A stretch of 59,418 nt of DNA from CAIYHK01 sp964638795 (GCA_964638795.1 CAZXAX010000003.1:1-59418); one strand, 5' to 3'. Counted from the first letter of the stretch, positions 17,114 to 25,857 are shown. Numbers and translations: made by a program. Notes: generated by a model from the letters alone, not told the origin.

Positions 17114-17599
17114 TTAGGCGCTGTGCACCTCAACCGACACGATCTGAACTTTCAGTCTGCCGTTGGGACCGTCGTATTCCACCCATTCTTGAACCTTGCG
17201 GCCCTGGAGCGCTGAGCCCAATGGCGAATTAGGGCTCATGATGTCGAGATCATCGAGTTCCTCTTCAATGTGACCGAGGAAGTATTTCTCCGACATGTCA
17301 GGATCATCGCCCTCGTAAAGGATCTCAACGACAGTGCCGATTCCCACGACACCATGATCAGGTGCGGCAACTATCTCAAAGTTGCCTTCTTCCAACATTG
17401 CTTCGAGTTGACGGATGCGGCCTTCCATGTGGCCTTGCTCGTCCTTGGCGGCGTGATAGTCGCCATTCTCGGAAAGGTCCCCGAGTTCTCTTGCGCGTTC
17501 GATCTTTTGCGACACTTCAATACGGCCTCGAGTGGTCAGGTCGTATAGCTCGCTTTGCAAGCGGTCAAAGGCTGCCTGTGTGAGTTGATGCCTAGCCAT
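17114..17599 (-). CDS. greA: transcription elongation factor GreA
   Basis: A 161-residue GreA, which enters the RNA polymerase secondary channel and stimulates cleavage of backtracked RNA. The N-terminal coiled coil (about 8-75) contains AFDRLQSELYDL, the tip sequence ARELGDLSENGDYHAAKDEQ with the acidic residues that hold Mg2+, and ends GRIRQLEAML. The C-terminal FKBP-like domain has SPNSPLGSALQGRKVQEWV. The length matches actinobacterial GreA. It is divergent from leuB, with 62 bases between the starts. Confidence 0.95.
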   Translation of the reverse strand: MARHQLTQAAFDRLQSELYDLTTRGRIEVSQKIERARELGDLSENGDYHAAKDEQGHMEGRIRQLEAMLEEGNFEIVAAPDHGVVGIGTVVEILYEGDDPDMSEKYFLGHIEEELDDLDIMSPNSPLGSALQGRKVQEWVEYDGPNGRLKVQIVSVEVHSA

Positions 17600-17661
17600 A
17601 AGGGTTAAAGGCTATCTGCAATGGCTTTGTGGCTGGCATCGAGTTCTAAAATCGTCTTTCT

Positions 17662-18651
17662 ATGTCGAACAAAGTCGCGGTTATTGGCGGAGATGGAATT
17701 GGCCCAGATGTGGTGCGCGAAGCGCTGAGGGTGGTTAAGGCCGCTGGCGTGAACTTGGAAACCAAGGAATTCGACCTTGGAGGTTCAAGGTTTCTGCGCG
17801 ACGGCGAAATTCTGAGCGATTCAACTCTTGATGAATTGCGCCAATTTGACGCGATCTTGCTTGGTGCGGTTGGCACACCAGATGTGCCACCTGGAGTAAT
17901 TGAGCGTGGCTTGCTCCTGAAGATGCGATTTGATCTTGATTTGTACATCAATCAACGGCCCTTTGCTGGTGTGGCGCCGGGCCATAACAAGCCGCATGAC
18001 TTTGTGGTCATTCGCGAGAACACTGAAGGCCCGTATGTTGGCGAAGGTGGCGTGCTGCGCAAGGGCACACCTAATGAAGTTGCTACCCAAGGCAGTGTGA
18101 ACACGCGCGTAGGAGTTGAGCGCTGTGTTCGCTACGCATTTGAACTCGCGTCAAAGCGTGAACGCAAGCATGTAACTCTCGTGCACAAGACGAATGTCTT
18201 GACCTTTGCCGGTGATCTGTGGCAGCGCACGTTTGATCTCGTTGCCAAGGAGTATCCACAAGTCGGGACCGCTTACAACCATGTTGACGCGGCTTGTATT
18301 TATTTCGTCCAAGATCCGCATCGTTACGACGTGATCGTGACCGACAATTTGTTTGGCGACATCCTCACCGATCTTGGTGGCGCTGTCAGCGGTGGCGTAG
18401 GGCTCGCATCTTCGGCGAATCTAAATCCAGCTCGAACCGGGCCCTCAATGTTCGAACCTGTGCACGGATCAGCTCCCGACATCGCCGGCCAGAACAAGGC
18501 GAACCCGATCGCCGCAGTGCTCTCAGCGGCATTAATGCTCGATTTTCTTGGCGAATCTGCGGCTGCTGACCGCATTCGCAAAGCCTGCGACCAAGAGCAT
18601 TCAGGTACAACAACAGGAATTGGCGACGCGATTGTCGCTGCACTCAAGTAA
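17662..18651 (+). CDS. leuB: 3-isopropylmalate dehydrogenase
   Basis: A 329-residue NAD-dependent beta-decarboxylating dehydrogenase. It begins KVAVIGGDGIGPDVV and carries the family segments LLLKMRFDLDLYINQRPF, ENTEGPYVGEGG, the catalytic THKTNVL-like HKTNVLTF, and VTDNLFGDILTDLGGAVSGG. It oxidises 3-isopropylmalate to 2-oxoisocaproate in leucine synthesis. In organisms using citramalate it also converts 3-methylmalate to 2-oxobutyrate, which fits the nearby cimA. It is followed after 32 bases by ilvE, a logical two-gene unit. Confidence 0.94.
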   Translation: MSNKVAVIGGDGIGPDVVREALRVVKAAGVNLETKEFDLGGSRFLRDGEILSDSTLDELRQFDAILLGAVGTPDVPPGVIERGLLLKMRFDLDLYINQRPFAGVAPGHNKPHDFVVIRENTEGPYVGEGGVLRKGTPNEVATQGSVNTRVGVERCVRYAFELASKRERKHVTLVHKTNVLTFAGDLWQRTFDLVAKEYPQVGTAYNHVDAACIYFVQDPHRYDVIVTDNLFGDILTDLGGAVSGGVGLASSANLNPARTGPSMFEPVHGSAPDIAGQNKANPIAAVLSAALMLDFLGESAAADRIRKACDQEHSGTTTGIGDAIVAALK

Positions 18652-18683
18652 TTTGAACGAACCGCATCGCGATTAGAGGAAAC

Positions 18684-19598
18684 ATGCCCATTCAGACCAC
18701 TCCTAAAATTTGGATGAACGGAAAGCTCGTCGATTGGGACGATGCAAAAGTGCATGTGTTAACCCACACTTTGCACTACGGCACCGGCGTATTTGAAGGT
18801 GTCCGCGCTTACGAAACCGCTGATGGCCCTGCAGTCTTTCGTTTGACCGAGCACATCGAACGGCTTTTTGCGAGTGCCCACATCATGGGTATGGACATTC
18901 CATTTACCGTTGAAGAGTTAGTTCAGGCAACCAAAGACACCGTGAAATCAACAGGACTCCCGTCCTGCTACGTACGGCCGCTGGCCTACTACGGCTACGG
19001 AGAAATGGGTTTGAACACCTTGCCTTGCAAAGTTGATGTCGCAATTGCTTGCTGGCCGTGGGGTGCGTATCTCGGTGACGATGCGATCACTAAGGGTGTC
19101 CGATTGAAGATCTCTTCATGGACACGCCACGACCACAACATCATGCCGCCGGCAGCCAAGACCGTGGGCAACTATGTCAACTCCTCGCTGGCCAAAGTCG
19201 AAGCACTGAAAGCTGGTTACGACGAGGCGCTGATGCTAAGCCCACACGGCTTCATTGCTGAATGCACAGGTGAGAACGTCTTTGTGGTTCGTCATGATCG
19301 GATCATCACGCCACCGACCTCCGCAGGCGCACTTGAAGGCATCACGCAGTCGAGTATCGCCACAATTGCCTCTGATCTCGGAATTCCGATGGTTGCAGAG
19401 AACCTTGCGCGCTCCGATGTGTACATCGCCCAAGAGATGTTCCTTTCGGGAACAGCTGCAGAGATCAGTGCTGTGAACAGTGTTGACGATCGCGCAATTC
19501 CTTGCCCAGGGCCAATCACGAAGCAGATTGCCGGTATCTACGCTGATGCTGTTCGCGGCAAGATAAGCAAGTACAGCCACTGGTGTGAACTCGCCTAA
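18684..19598 (+). CDS. ilvE: branched-chain amino-acid aminotransferase
   Basis: A 304-residue class IV PLP aminotransferase. It has the early LTHTLHYGTGVFEGVRAYE, the cofactor-lysine segment AAKTVGNYVNSSLAK (near residue 155), the SPHGFIAECTGENVFVV loop and GTAAEISAVNSVD near the C-terminus, all typical of IlvE. It performs the last step of valine, leucine and isoleucine synthesis. AGAGGAA immediately before the ATG at 18684 is the ribosome site. It is the natural partner of leuB upstream and of cimA downstream. Its stop is five bases from that of the convergent MOSC gene. Confidence 0.95.
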   Translation: MPIQTTPKIWMNGKLVDWDDAKVHVLTHTLHYGTGVFEGVRAYETADGPAVFRLTEHIERLFASAHIMGMDIPFTVEELVQATKDTVKSTGLPSCYVRPLAYYGYGEMGLNTLPCKVDVAIACWPWGAYLGDDAITKGVRLKISSWTRHDHNIMPPAAKTVGNYVNSSLAKVEALKAGYDEALMLSPHGFIAECTGENVFVVRHDRIITPPTSAGALEGITQSSIATIASDLGIPMVAENLARSDVYIAQEMFLSGTAAEISAVNSVDDRAIPCPGPITKQIAGIYADAVRGKISKYSHWCELA

Positions 19599-19603
19599 CG
19601 AGT

Positions 19604-20380
19604 TCAGCCAAAAAGCTGCACTTCATCACCGGGTTTAATGACACCAGGTGTGTGCACCATTGCATAGAGACGCGAAGTATCTCCGCGCTCATGACTCATT
19701 TTTCGGTAATCACCATCGGTGAACCATGACTTGTTTTGTGAGCAAGGAATTGCGAATGCAGTTATCTGGCAAACCACTTCACCAATGCGCATGGTCTTTC
19801 CTGGTAGAGCAGAAGCCCAATTGAGATCTTGCACGGTTATGTTTTCGCCCGCACTGCCATATGTAATTGGATCGCCGTTAGCGCGAAATGCATCAATAAC
19901 TTCACGGCTCCAGATGCATAGTGCTTGCCAGGGGCGACCATGGTGATTGCGTGACGCCTGCACATCGCCGTCTACGCCCGCGAATGTGATGGTGGCGTGG
20001 TTGATCTGTGGCTTCGGAACACCGCCACCATTTGCCTGAAGTGTGTGCACGCTTCCCGTTCCGGCTAGCCGCGAGCCATCTGCAGTCCTCAGAATTGGCC
20101 AAAGCGATTCCAAGAATTGAGCAAGCGCATCGGGCGTATACCTTGCAAAATTTTTGTCCAGATGGTGAGCTACCTGATCCAACGAATCAGCTGGATAGGT
20201 AATCGTGGGGTCGAGCATCTGCGCAAGCGACCCAAGCCGCTCACGCAGGTCCGTATTGCGGGCAGCATCTGTGCTGTTCCATGCGTGGTGGCTATAGATC
20301 TCTGCTAGCGCCTGCAAGGTGCGCCGGGCATCGGTTTTTGTGTATTCGTAAGGGCCAATAACGACATACGGACGAGCCAT
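19604..20380 (-). CDS. MOSC-domain protein
   Basis: The C-terminal half is a MOSC domain, a MOCO-sulfurase-like fold: GVDGDVQASRNHHGRPWQALC, then GSAGENITVQDLNWASALPG and IGEVVCQITAFAIPCSQNK with a possible catalytic Cys. MOSC proteins handle sulfur or molybdenum-cofactor-linked reactions or reduce N-hydroxylated compounds. The N-terminal half (about 120 residues) is helical and unfamiliar, so the whole may be a two-domain actinobacterial variant. I prefer the ATG at 20380 (MARPYVVIGPYEY); the frame extends to 20431 with low-complexity residues. Confidence 0.8.
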   Translation of the reverse strand: MARPYVVIGPYEYTKTDARRTLQALAEIYSHHAWNSTDAARNTDLRERLGSLAQMLDPTITYPADSLDQVAHHLDKNFARYTPDALAQFLESLWPILRTADGSRLAGTGSVHTLQANGGGVPKPQINHATITFAGVDGDVQASRNHHGRPWQALCIWSREVIDAFRANGDPITYGSAGENITVQDLNWASALPGKTMRIGEVVCQITAFAIPCSQNKSWFTDGDYRKMSHERGDTSRLYAMVHTPGVIKPGDEVQLFG

Positions 20381-20454
20381 GACTGGCACCATAGCGGGGG
20401 ACTGACGCGCTGGGGTTGCAATCGGAGTCACGGTGCGTAAGACTTGGAAGCATC

Positions 20455-20496
20455 ATGAAGTCCTCAAGCACCGCCGAGATCATCATTATTTGTTAG
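20455..20496 (+). CDS. cimA leader peptide with four consecutive isoleucine codons
   Basis: A 13-codon ORF encodes MKSSSTAEIIIIC followed by TAG. A GGAAG ribosome site lies four bases before its ATG. The run ATC ATC ATT ATT (20479-20490) sits just ahead of two hairpins, the second a rho-independent terminator, and then the citramalate synthase gene of isoleucine synthesis. The codon choice matches the end product of the pathway it precedes, as in ilv and leu leader peptides. This is strong circumstantial evidence for ribosome-mediated attenuation. Confidence 0.85.
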   Translation: MKSSSTAEIIIIC

Positions 20497-20550
20497 GCGT
20501 ACGTCCACATACACGTACGCCGCCGCCCACAAAGAGGGCGGCTTTTTTGT
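20496..20550 (+). terminator. attenuator region with rho-independent terminator before cimA
   Basis: Two hairpins follow the leader peptide. The first is a perfect nine-pair stem GGCGTACGT (20496-20504) with ACGTACGCC (20513-20521). The second is GCCGCCC (20522-20528) with GGGCGGC (20536-20542), followed by TTTTTTG. The terminator lies 30 bases before the cimA start, so it only makes sense as a conditional terminator. The two stems abut rather than overlap, so the usual mutually exclusive antiterminator is not obvious. Confidence 0.85.
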
Positions 20551-20579
20551 TTACCGCCCCGAATTGAGAAAGAACAGCA

Positions 20580-22001
20580 ATGAGCACGAATCAGAACACA
20601 AAAGAACTCGTCGAAGTATTCGACACCACATTGCGTGACGGCATGCAGGTTGAAGGTGTTTCCGCCACAGTCGAAGACAAACTTCGCATCGCCGAGCAAC
20701 TGAACTATCTCGGAGTTCACTTCATTGAGGGTGGATGGCCAGGAGCGAACCCAAAGGATGTGGAATTTTTTGAGCGCGCTGTCAAGGAATTACGCCTTGA
20801 TGCATCAACCCTCGTGGCTTTTGGCTCCACACGCCGTCCGAAGGGCAAAGTTGATGATGACGCAACTTTGAAGAATCTCATTGATGCGAATACTTCAGCG
20901 GTCTGCATTGTTGCCAAGAGCTGGGATTATCACGTGACTGAGGCACTGCAAACCTCGCTCGATGAAGGTGTTGCGATGGTTGCTGACTCGGTCGGTTTTC
21001 TCGCTGGTCACGGCAGGCGAGTGCTGGTTGACGCTGAGCACTTCTTTGACGGTTACAAGCGCAATCCCGAGTTCGCTCTCCGTGTACTCGAAGCAGCGGT
21101 GATGAAAGGTGCTTCACATCTTGTTCTTTGCGACACGAACGGAGGCTCTTTGCCACATGAGGTTGGAGCAACAGTGGAAGCGGTCATCAAGCACCTCGGA
21201 TCAGATGTGACCATCGGAATTCACTGCCACGATGACACTGGTTGTGCTGTCGCCAACTCAATGGCCGCGGTTCTTGCTGGCGCACGGCATGTGCAAGGCA
21301 CCTTGAATGGTCTAGGCGAGCGCACAGGAAACACGAATCTCACGACCGTGATACCGAATTTGCAATTGAAGATGGGTTATGAGTGCCTTCCCGAGGGTCG
21401 CCTTGAGCGCATCACTGCTGTGAGCCATCACGTAGCTGAGGTGCTCAANNNNNNNNNNNNNNNNNNNNNNNNNNNNNNNNNNNNNNNNNNNNNNNNNNNN
21501 NNNNNNNNNNNNNNNNNNNNNNNNNNNNNNNNNNNNNNNNNNNNNNNNCACTTTGAAGCTGCGGATGCATCTCTTGAACTTCTTATGCGCCGCGCGACTG
21601 GGTGGGAGCAGGACTTCTTCCGTGTTGAAAGCATGCGCGTGATCACCGATGAAACCGGTGATGCGCCTTTCACTACTGAGGCCACGGTAAAGGTATGGAC
21701 TGGAAACAAGCGCGAAGTGCACACAGCCGAAGGCAATGGTCCGGTCAATGCAATTGACAAGGCGCTGCGTGCCTCTTTGCAGGAAAAGTTCCCGCATCTT
21801 GCAAAAGTGCATCTCACCGACTTCAAGGTGAGAATTCTTGATGGAGCAACCGCAACTGGTGCCGTTACGCGGGTATTGATTGATGCCACCGATGGATCAC
21901 GCACTTGGACCACTATCGGCGTATCCGGAAACATCATCGAAGCATCATGGCGAGCACTTGAAGAGTCACTAATTTTCGGGCTACTTCACGCTTCTCAATA
22001 G
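20580..22001 (+). CDS. cimA: (R)-citramalate synthase, interrupted by assembly gap
   Basis: A DRE-TIM-type condensing enzyme. It begins VEVFDTTLRDGMQVEGVSAT and has IHCHDDTGCAVANSM (metal-binding His pair) and GTLNGLGERTGNTNL. The HFEAADASLELLMRR segment after the gap, and a C-terminal LeuA-type regulatory domain with VRILDGATATGAVTRVLI, point to the citramalate synthase group rather than LeuA. It joins pyruvate and acetyl-CoA to citramalate for threonine-independent isoleucine synthesis, completed by LeuCD and LeuB. Visible length is about 439 residues where the family has about 530, so the gap hides some 90 residues. Controlled by the leader described above. Confidence 0.92.
   Translation: MSTNQNTKELVEVFDTTLRDGMQVEGVSATVEDKLRIAEQLNYLGVHFIEGGWPGANPKDVEFFERAVKELRLDASTLVAFGSTRRPKGKVDDDATLKNLIDANTSAVCIVAKSWDYHVTEALQTSLDEGVAMVADSVGFLAGHGRRVLVDAEHFFDGYKRNPEFALRVLEAAVMKGASHLVLCDTNGGSLPHEVGATVEAVIKHLGSDVTIGIHCHDDTGCAVANSMAAVLAGARHVQGTLNGLGERTGNTNLTTVIPNLQLKMGYECLPEGRLERITAVSHHVAEVLXXXXXXXXXXXXXXXXXXXXXXXXXXXXXXXXXXHFEAADASLELLMRRATGWEQDFFRVESMRVITDETGDAPFTTEATVKVWTGNKREVHTAEGNGPVNAIDKALRASLQEKFPHLAKVHLTDFKVRILDGATATGAVTRVLIDATDGSRTWTTIGVSGNIIEASWRALEESLIFGLLHASQ
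21449..21548. other. assembly gap (100 N) inside cimA
   Basis: Fixed-size N run. From the usual CimA length about 90 residues, nearly 300 bases, are expected here. Confidence 0.95.
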
Positions 22002-22038
22002 GTGTGCTGATCGCTGGTTTCCAAGTAGTTTGTAAACC

Positions 22039-22563
22039 ATGTCAGCCCCACGATTCGCACCGGTAACGCCACGCCAAGAAGTCGACGCTTACGAGAGCCC
22101 CGATCATGTACCAGCCTCTTGGATGCCGAATCGCAAAGCTGAAGTAAGCGGATTTCAGCCGAGCGGTCGTCGACTTGGGTACCAGGGGCCCGACCAGGGC
22201 TATGCGTTAACTCTCGCGAATCGTTACCGCAAACAGATCAAAGTAAGAAAAGGTGAGACCGTTGAGGATGCCATTCGTGGAACGGTAGCCATCGCTTTGC
22301 GGCGAGCTTCTATCTATGGTCGTGGCCCAGTGATTCATGACATCAAGTTGGCACTTGGAATCTGGGCTTGGCTCGACGAACAAATACCCGAAGAACTTGC
22401 TGCCGCACGCCGCACATTGTTTGAGGGTGTCGGAAACGTGATTCACCACTATGCCGAATCACGTGATGTTGCAGACCGTGTGCCTGAGTCAACTTTGCGT
22501 CTCGCACCAGACGAAGTAGTCCGCAGGATGCCAGGGGACTGGCGCGCCCTCACGGGCAGCTGA
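22039..22563 (+). CDS. conserved hypothetical protein (174 aa)
   Basis: I do not recognise a named domain. The protein is soluble, with a proline-rich, probably disordered N-terminus (VTPRQEVDAYESPDHVPASWMPNR), then GYQGPDQGYALTLANRY, a basic KQIKVRKGETVEDAIRGTVAIALRRA helix and IHDIKLALGIWAWLDEQIPEEL. The tail VVRRMPGDWRALTG is again well ordered. It looks like a member of an actinobacterial family of unknown function. It stands alone, 37 bases after cimA, and may be cotranscribed with it; its stop is five bases from the convergent lipoprotein gene. Confidence 0.7.
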   Translation: MSAPRFAPVTPRQEVDAYESPDHVPASWMPNRKAEVSGFQPSGRRLGYQGPDQGYALTLANRYRKQIKVRKGETVEDAIRGTVAIALRRASIYGRGPVIHDIKLALGIWAWLDEQIPEELAAARRTLFEGVGNVIHHYAESRDVADRVPESTLRLAPDEVVRRMPGDWRALTGS

Positions 22564-22568
22564 TTACT

Positions 22569-23393
22569 TCAGCTGATCTCTTTCAGCACTTGCCTAGCAA
22601 GCCGAATCGCACCGCTGTTGTGGTTGGGGCACGGCGCATTGCCCTCTAGGTAGTCAAGCGTGCTGTTGGGGCACAAGTGAACTCCATCAGTAGCTCGAAC
22701 TCTAACGACGCCCATGGAGCAATGATCCTTGTCGAACCATTTGCAAGGTAGATATTCGGTGTAAACATCGTTGTCGTACAGGAGATCTGCGCCATCGATG
22801 TAGTGGTAATTCATCTTTGAATCTGCGAGTTCGCGAAGTTGCATGTTGCGGTAATCAGCCGCGGAAACATCAACTCCCGAATCGAGTTGTAACTCGTCAA
22901 TAATTAGACGCGCGAATCCAACGAAATAGATCTTTGATTCTGGAAACATTGCAGCGATTGTTCCCGAGTCACGGACCGTTTTTCGCATTCCGGCCATTCG
23001 TTGTGGATCGCCTTTGGCTCCGTTCATGCACTCGGCAAATAGATTCCCTACGAACAAGATCACGACATGTTTCGGCTGGTATTTTGCCGCGTCCTTTTCT
23101 GCTGTCTCGATCCATTGACATGGGCTGGAACCGCTGAAGACCCGCGAGAGGGTCTTGCCACCTGACTTTTTTCGGACTCCTGATGCAACTAGAGAATAAA
23201 TCTCGCGTCCAATTGAGTCGCCGTACATGATCAGATCAACAGGAGTTGTTGAGGCACTGATCGTGTTTGGTGTCGTGGTAGTCAGTGCGGCTTCTGTAGT
23301 GGGTGACGTCAAGGTATCTGATGGCTCAGCTGACTTGAGTGCACACGCACTTAAAGACACAGTCAGGGCACAACCAATGAAGAGACGCTTCAT
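22569..23393 (-). CDS. SGNH/GDSL-like hydrolase, predicted lipoprotein
   Basis: A 274-residue exported protein. The N-terminus MKRLFIGCALTVSLSACALK carries a lipobox (LSAC, Cys17), followed by a Thr/Ser-rich linker to about residue 50. The catalytic core begins LIMYGDSIGREIY (block I serine). It continues with a VVILFVGNLF block, LLYDNDVYTEY, and the C-terminal DGVHLCPNSTL with the catalytic Asp-x-x-His. SGNH enzymes act as esterases or on O-acetylated cell-wall sugars; the substrate here is unknown. Several paired cysteines fit an extracytoplasmic location. The start codon overlaps the stop of the DUF2237 gene. Confidence 0.82.
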   Translation of the reverse strand: MKRLFIGCALTVSLSACALKSAEPSDTLTSPTTEAALTTTTPNTISASTTPVDLIMYGDSIGREIYSLVASGVRKKSGGKTLSRVFSGSSPCQWIETAEKDAAKYQPKHVVILFVGNLFAECMNGAKGDPQRMAGMRKTVRDSGTIAAMFPESKIYFVGFARLIIDELQLDSGVDVSAADYRNMQLRELADSKMNYHYIDGADLLYDNDVYTEYLPCKWFDKDHCSMGVVRVRATDGVHLCPNSTLDYLEGNAPCPNHNSGAIRLARQVLKEIS

Positions 23394-23758
23394 TCGGCGG
23401 AGTGTGCCTCAAGATCAGCAAGTGAAACAAACTCAAGTGTGGCTGCATGTGTTGCTTCCAACAAGACCTTCGGTGCCTGCCCAGCTTCCAGAGCCTCGGC
23501 CCACCGTGACGCACATAGGCACCACTTGTCACCGGCCTTCAAACCGTTGAAGCCATATTGGGGCATTGGTGTTGAGAGATCATTGCCGGCGTTTTTAGAA
23601 AAAGTGAGAAAATCATCTGTCATAACTGCACAGACCGTGTGCACTCCAAAATCATCGCCGCCAGTTTCACAACAACCATTTCGGTAATACCCAGTCATTG
23701 GATTTGTGCAACATGATTCAATCTCGCGTCCGTATACGTTCTTTTGTTGAGAAGCCAT
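23390..23758 (-). CDS. DUF2237-family protein
   Basis: A 122-residue small protein that matches DUF2237: NVYGREIESCCTNPMTGYYR with the double Cys, then NGCCETGGDDFGVHTVCAVM, LTFSKNAGNDLSTPMPQYGF and GDKWCLCASRWAEAL. The family is widespread, cysteine-rich and of unknown biochemical role. Its stop overlaps the ATG of the downstream lipoprotein gene by four bases. The start is divergent from gltX. Confidence 0.85.
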   Translation of the reverse strand: MASQQKNVYGREIESCCTNPMTGYYRNGCCETGGDDFGVHTVCAVMTDDFLTFSKNAGNDLSTPMPQYGFNGLKAGDKWCLCASRWAEALEAGQAPKVLLEATHAATLEFVSLADLEAHSAE

Positions 23759-23803
23759 GTGCCCACGGTAGCGACATCAAGCCCAACTAACCTTGGGATT
23801 GCG

Positions 23804-25225
23804 ATGAATTCAACGCCCTCAGCCACCAACGGTAAATTTCGGTACAGATTTGCCCCTTCGCCTACAGGCTTTTTTCATGTTGGTGGTGCTCGAACCGCTC
23901 TCTACAACTGGGCTCTCGCACTGAAGCAGGATGCCACTTTTGTCCTGCGAATCGAAGACACAGACGAAGCACGAAACAAGCCAGAGTGGACCGCAGGAAT
24001 CATTGATGCACTCGCGTGGATTGGTATTGGCACAGGGGACCCCCATTTCGAGGGACCGTACTTTCAGTCACAGAATTCGAAGGAGCATGTTGCGGCTGCC
24101 CACCGTTTGTATGAGGCGGGTCACGCCTACTACTGCGATCTGACATCTGAGCAGATCCAAGAGCGGGCCAAAGTAAACGGCAAGCCCGGATATGACGGTT
24201 ACTCGCGCGATCGCGGACTCGGCCCCGGGCCTGGCCACGTATTGCGATTCCGAGTTCCAGAAGGTGTAACTGTCGTTGATGACCTTGTGCGCGGTCGGGT
24301 TGAATTCGATAACAGCACGGTTGAAGATTTTGTCTTGTTGCGCGGGAATGGAACTCCGATGTTCTTGCTGGCAAACGTGGTTGATGACATATTGATGTCC
24401 ATTACTCATGTGGTGCGCGCTGAAGAGCATCTCCCCAATACACCAAAACAACAGTTGATCTGGAGCGCTCTTGGGCACGCACCACCGGTGTGGGCCCACG
24501 TACCTGTATTGGTGAATGAGCAGCGCAAGAAACTGTCAAAGAGGCGAGACAAGGTTGCGCTAGAGCAATATCGCGATGAGGGTGTCATTGCTCCAGCGAT
24601 GATCAATTATCTGATGACCCTGGGTTGGGCTCCGGCGGGGGATGCGGAAATAGTTCCGTGGGAGAAGATCGTCAATGAATTTCGTCTCGAGGACGTGAAT
24701 CATTCGCCTGCTTTTTTCGATGAAAAGAAACTTGCGTCATTCAATGGCGATTATCTGCGAATGCTCACCGTTGACCAGTTCATATCGGCTTGTTCGCCGT
24801 GGGTCACCAGCGAATCCGCTCCGTGGCCACAAGCAAACTTTGATGCACGAGACTTTGCTGCGATAGCGCCACTGGTGCAGACCCGAGTTGGGTATTTATC
24901 GGAAGTGCCGTCAATGGTGGATTTCTTGTTCCTCGAGCAACCACCAGTGGATCCAGATGCATTGGCAAAAGCGATGAAACCGGAATGGGCAGCACAACTG
25001 TTACGAGATGTGGTCGCGGTGTTCGCGGCCTGTGGTTGGCAGCACGATGTTCTCAAGACCGAACTGGAAAAAATTGGCGAGATTCACGGTGTGAAGCTCG
25101 GCAAGGCGCAGGCGCCAGTTCGAGTTGCGGTCACTGGACGCAGCGTCGGCCCTCCTTTGTTTGAGTCGCTTGAGTTGCTTGGACGCGACAGAACACTTGC
25201 TCGTTTGAAGGCGATTCTTGGCTGA
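23804..25225 (+). CDS. gltX: glutamyl-tRNA synthetase
   Basis: A 473-residue class I aminoacyl-tRNA synthetase. The HIGH-like motif is PSPTGFFHVGGARTALYNW (HVGG) near residue 20, and the KMSKS loop reads KKLSKRRDKVAL near residue 240. It charges tRNA-Glu and, in actinobacteria lacking GlnRS, also mischarges tRNA-Gln for GatCAB transamidation. I prefer the ATG at 23804 to the frame's earliest start (23744), which overlaps the divergent DUF2237 gene. tRNA-Gln lies 630 bases downstream and tRNA-Glu 3 kb downstream. Confidence 0.95.
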   Translation: MNSTPSATNGKFRYRFAPSPTGFFHVGGARTALYNWALALKQDATFVLRIEDTDEARNKPEWTAGIIDALAWIGIGTGDPHFEGPYFQSQNSKEHVAAAHRLYEAGHAYYCDLTSEQIQERAKVNGKPGYDGYSRDRGLGPGPGHVLRFRVPEGVTVVDDLVRGRVEFDNSTVEDFVLLRGNGTPMFLLANVVDDILMSITHVVRAEEHLPNTPKQQLIWSALGHAPPVWAHVPVLVNEQRKKLSKRRDKVALEQYRDEGVIAPAMINYLMTLGWAPAGDAEIVPWEKIVNEFRLEDVNHSPAFFDEKKLASFNGDYLRMLTVDQFISACSPWVTSESAPWPQANFDARDFAAIAPLVQTRVGYLSEVPSMVDFLFLEQPPVDPDALAKAMKPEWAAQLLRDVVAVFAACGWQHDVLKTELEKIGEIHGVKLGKAQAPVRVAVTGRSVGPPLFESLELLGRDRTLARLKAILG

Positions 25226-25835
25226 ACATCGCCGATCGTGGCCGGTGTTCATCTGGGCATCGTTATTCGTGGTGGCTTCCTATCTCGCGGTAAATCTTTG
25301 CCAAGTGTGGTGGGCGGGCGCAGTTGATGCAGCGCGGGACGTTGACGCAATTGTTGTCCTTGGCGCAGCACAGTATGACGGCAAGCCATCGCCACAACTC
25401 CAAGCCCGCCTCGATCATGTATTGAATCTTTGGAACGATGGAATTGCCCCACGCATCATCGTTACGGGTGGCAATCGACCAGGTGATCGATTTACCGAAG
25501 CGAGCACATCGGCGGAGTATCTCAAAGACAACGGCGTCCCCAGTGAAGCGTTGTGGCTTGAAGACGCAGGTACGAACACTTTTGACTCACTCCATACAGT
25601 TAGTCAGATGATGAAAACATCTGGTCTGAAAACTGCAGTGGTTGTTACTGATCCATTTCACGAACTCAGGTGTGTTCTCATACTTGATCAACTCGACATC
25701 ACCGCATATCCATCAGCTACGGGTTCAAGCCCCGTTCGCGGATGGACCTCTGTTTCTAAACACTTAAAAGAGGCGTTGGGCGTCAGCACGGGTCGCATTC
25801 TTGGGTTTCGCCGACTTCTATCAATTACGGGGTGA
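25218..25835 (+). CDS. YdcF/SanA-like (DUF218) membrane-anchored protein
   Basis: A 205-residue protein with one N-terminal membrane helix (about 9-30) and a DUF218 domain: DAIVVLGAAQYDGKPSPQLQ, the RIIVTGGNRPGD loop, YLKDNGVPSEALWLEDAGTN and AVVVTDPFHELRC. The family has been linked to vancomycin sensitivity (SanA) and envelope metabolism, without a settled reaction. The frame opens with TTG at 25218 overlapping the gltX stop, which would give coupled translation. It ends 22 bases before tRNA-Gln. Confidence 0.82.
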   Translation: MAEHRRSWPVFIWASLFVVASYLAVNLCQVWWAGAVDAARDVDAIVVLGAAQYDGKPSPQLQARLDHVLNLWNDGIAPRIIVTGGNRPGDRFTEASTSAEYLKDNGVPSEALWLEDAGTNTFDSLHTVSQMMKTSGLKTAVVVTDPFHELRCVLILDQLDITAYPSATGSSPVRGWTSVSKHLKEALGVSTGRILGFRRLLSITG

Positions 25836-25857
25836 ACCCTATAATCGAGAGGCTCCT

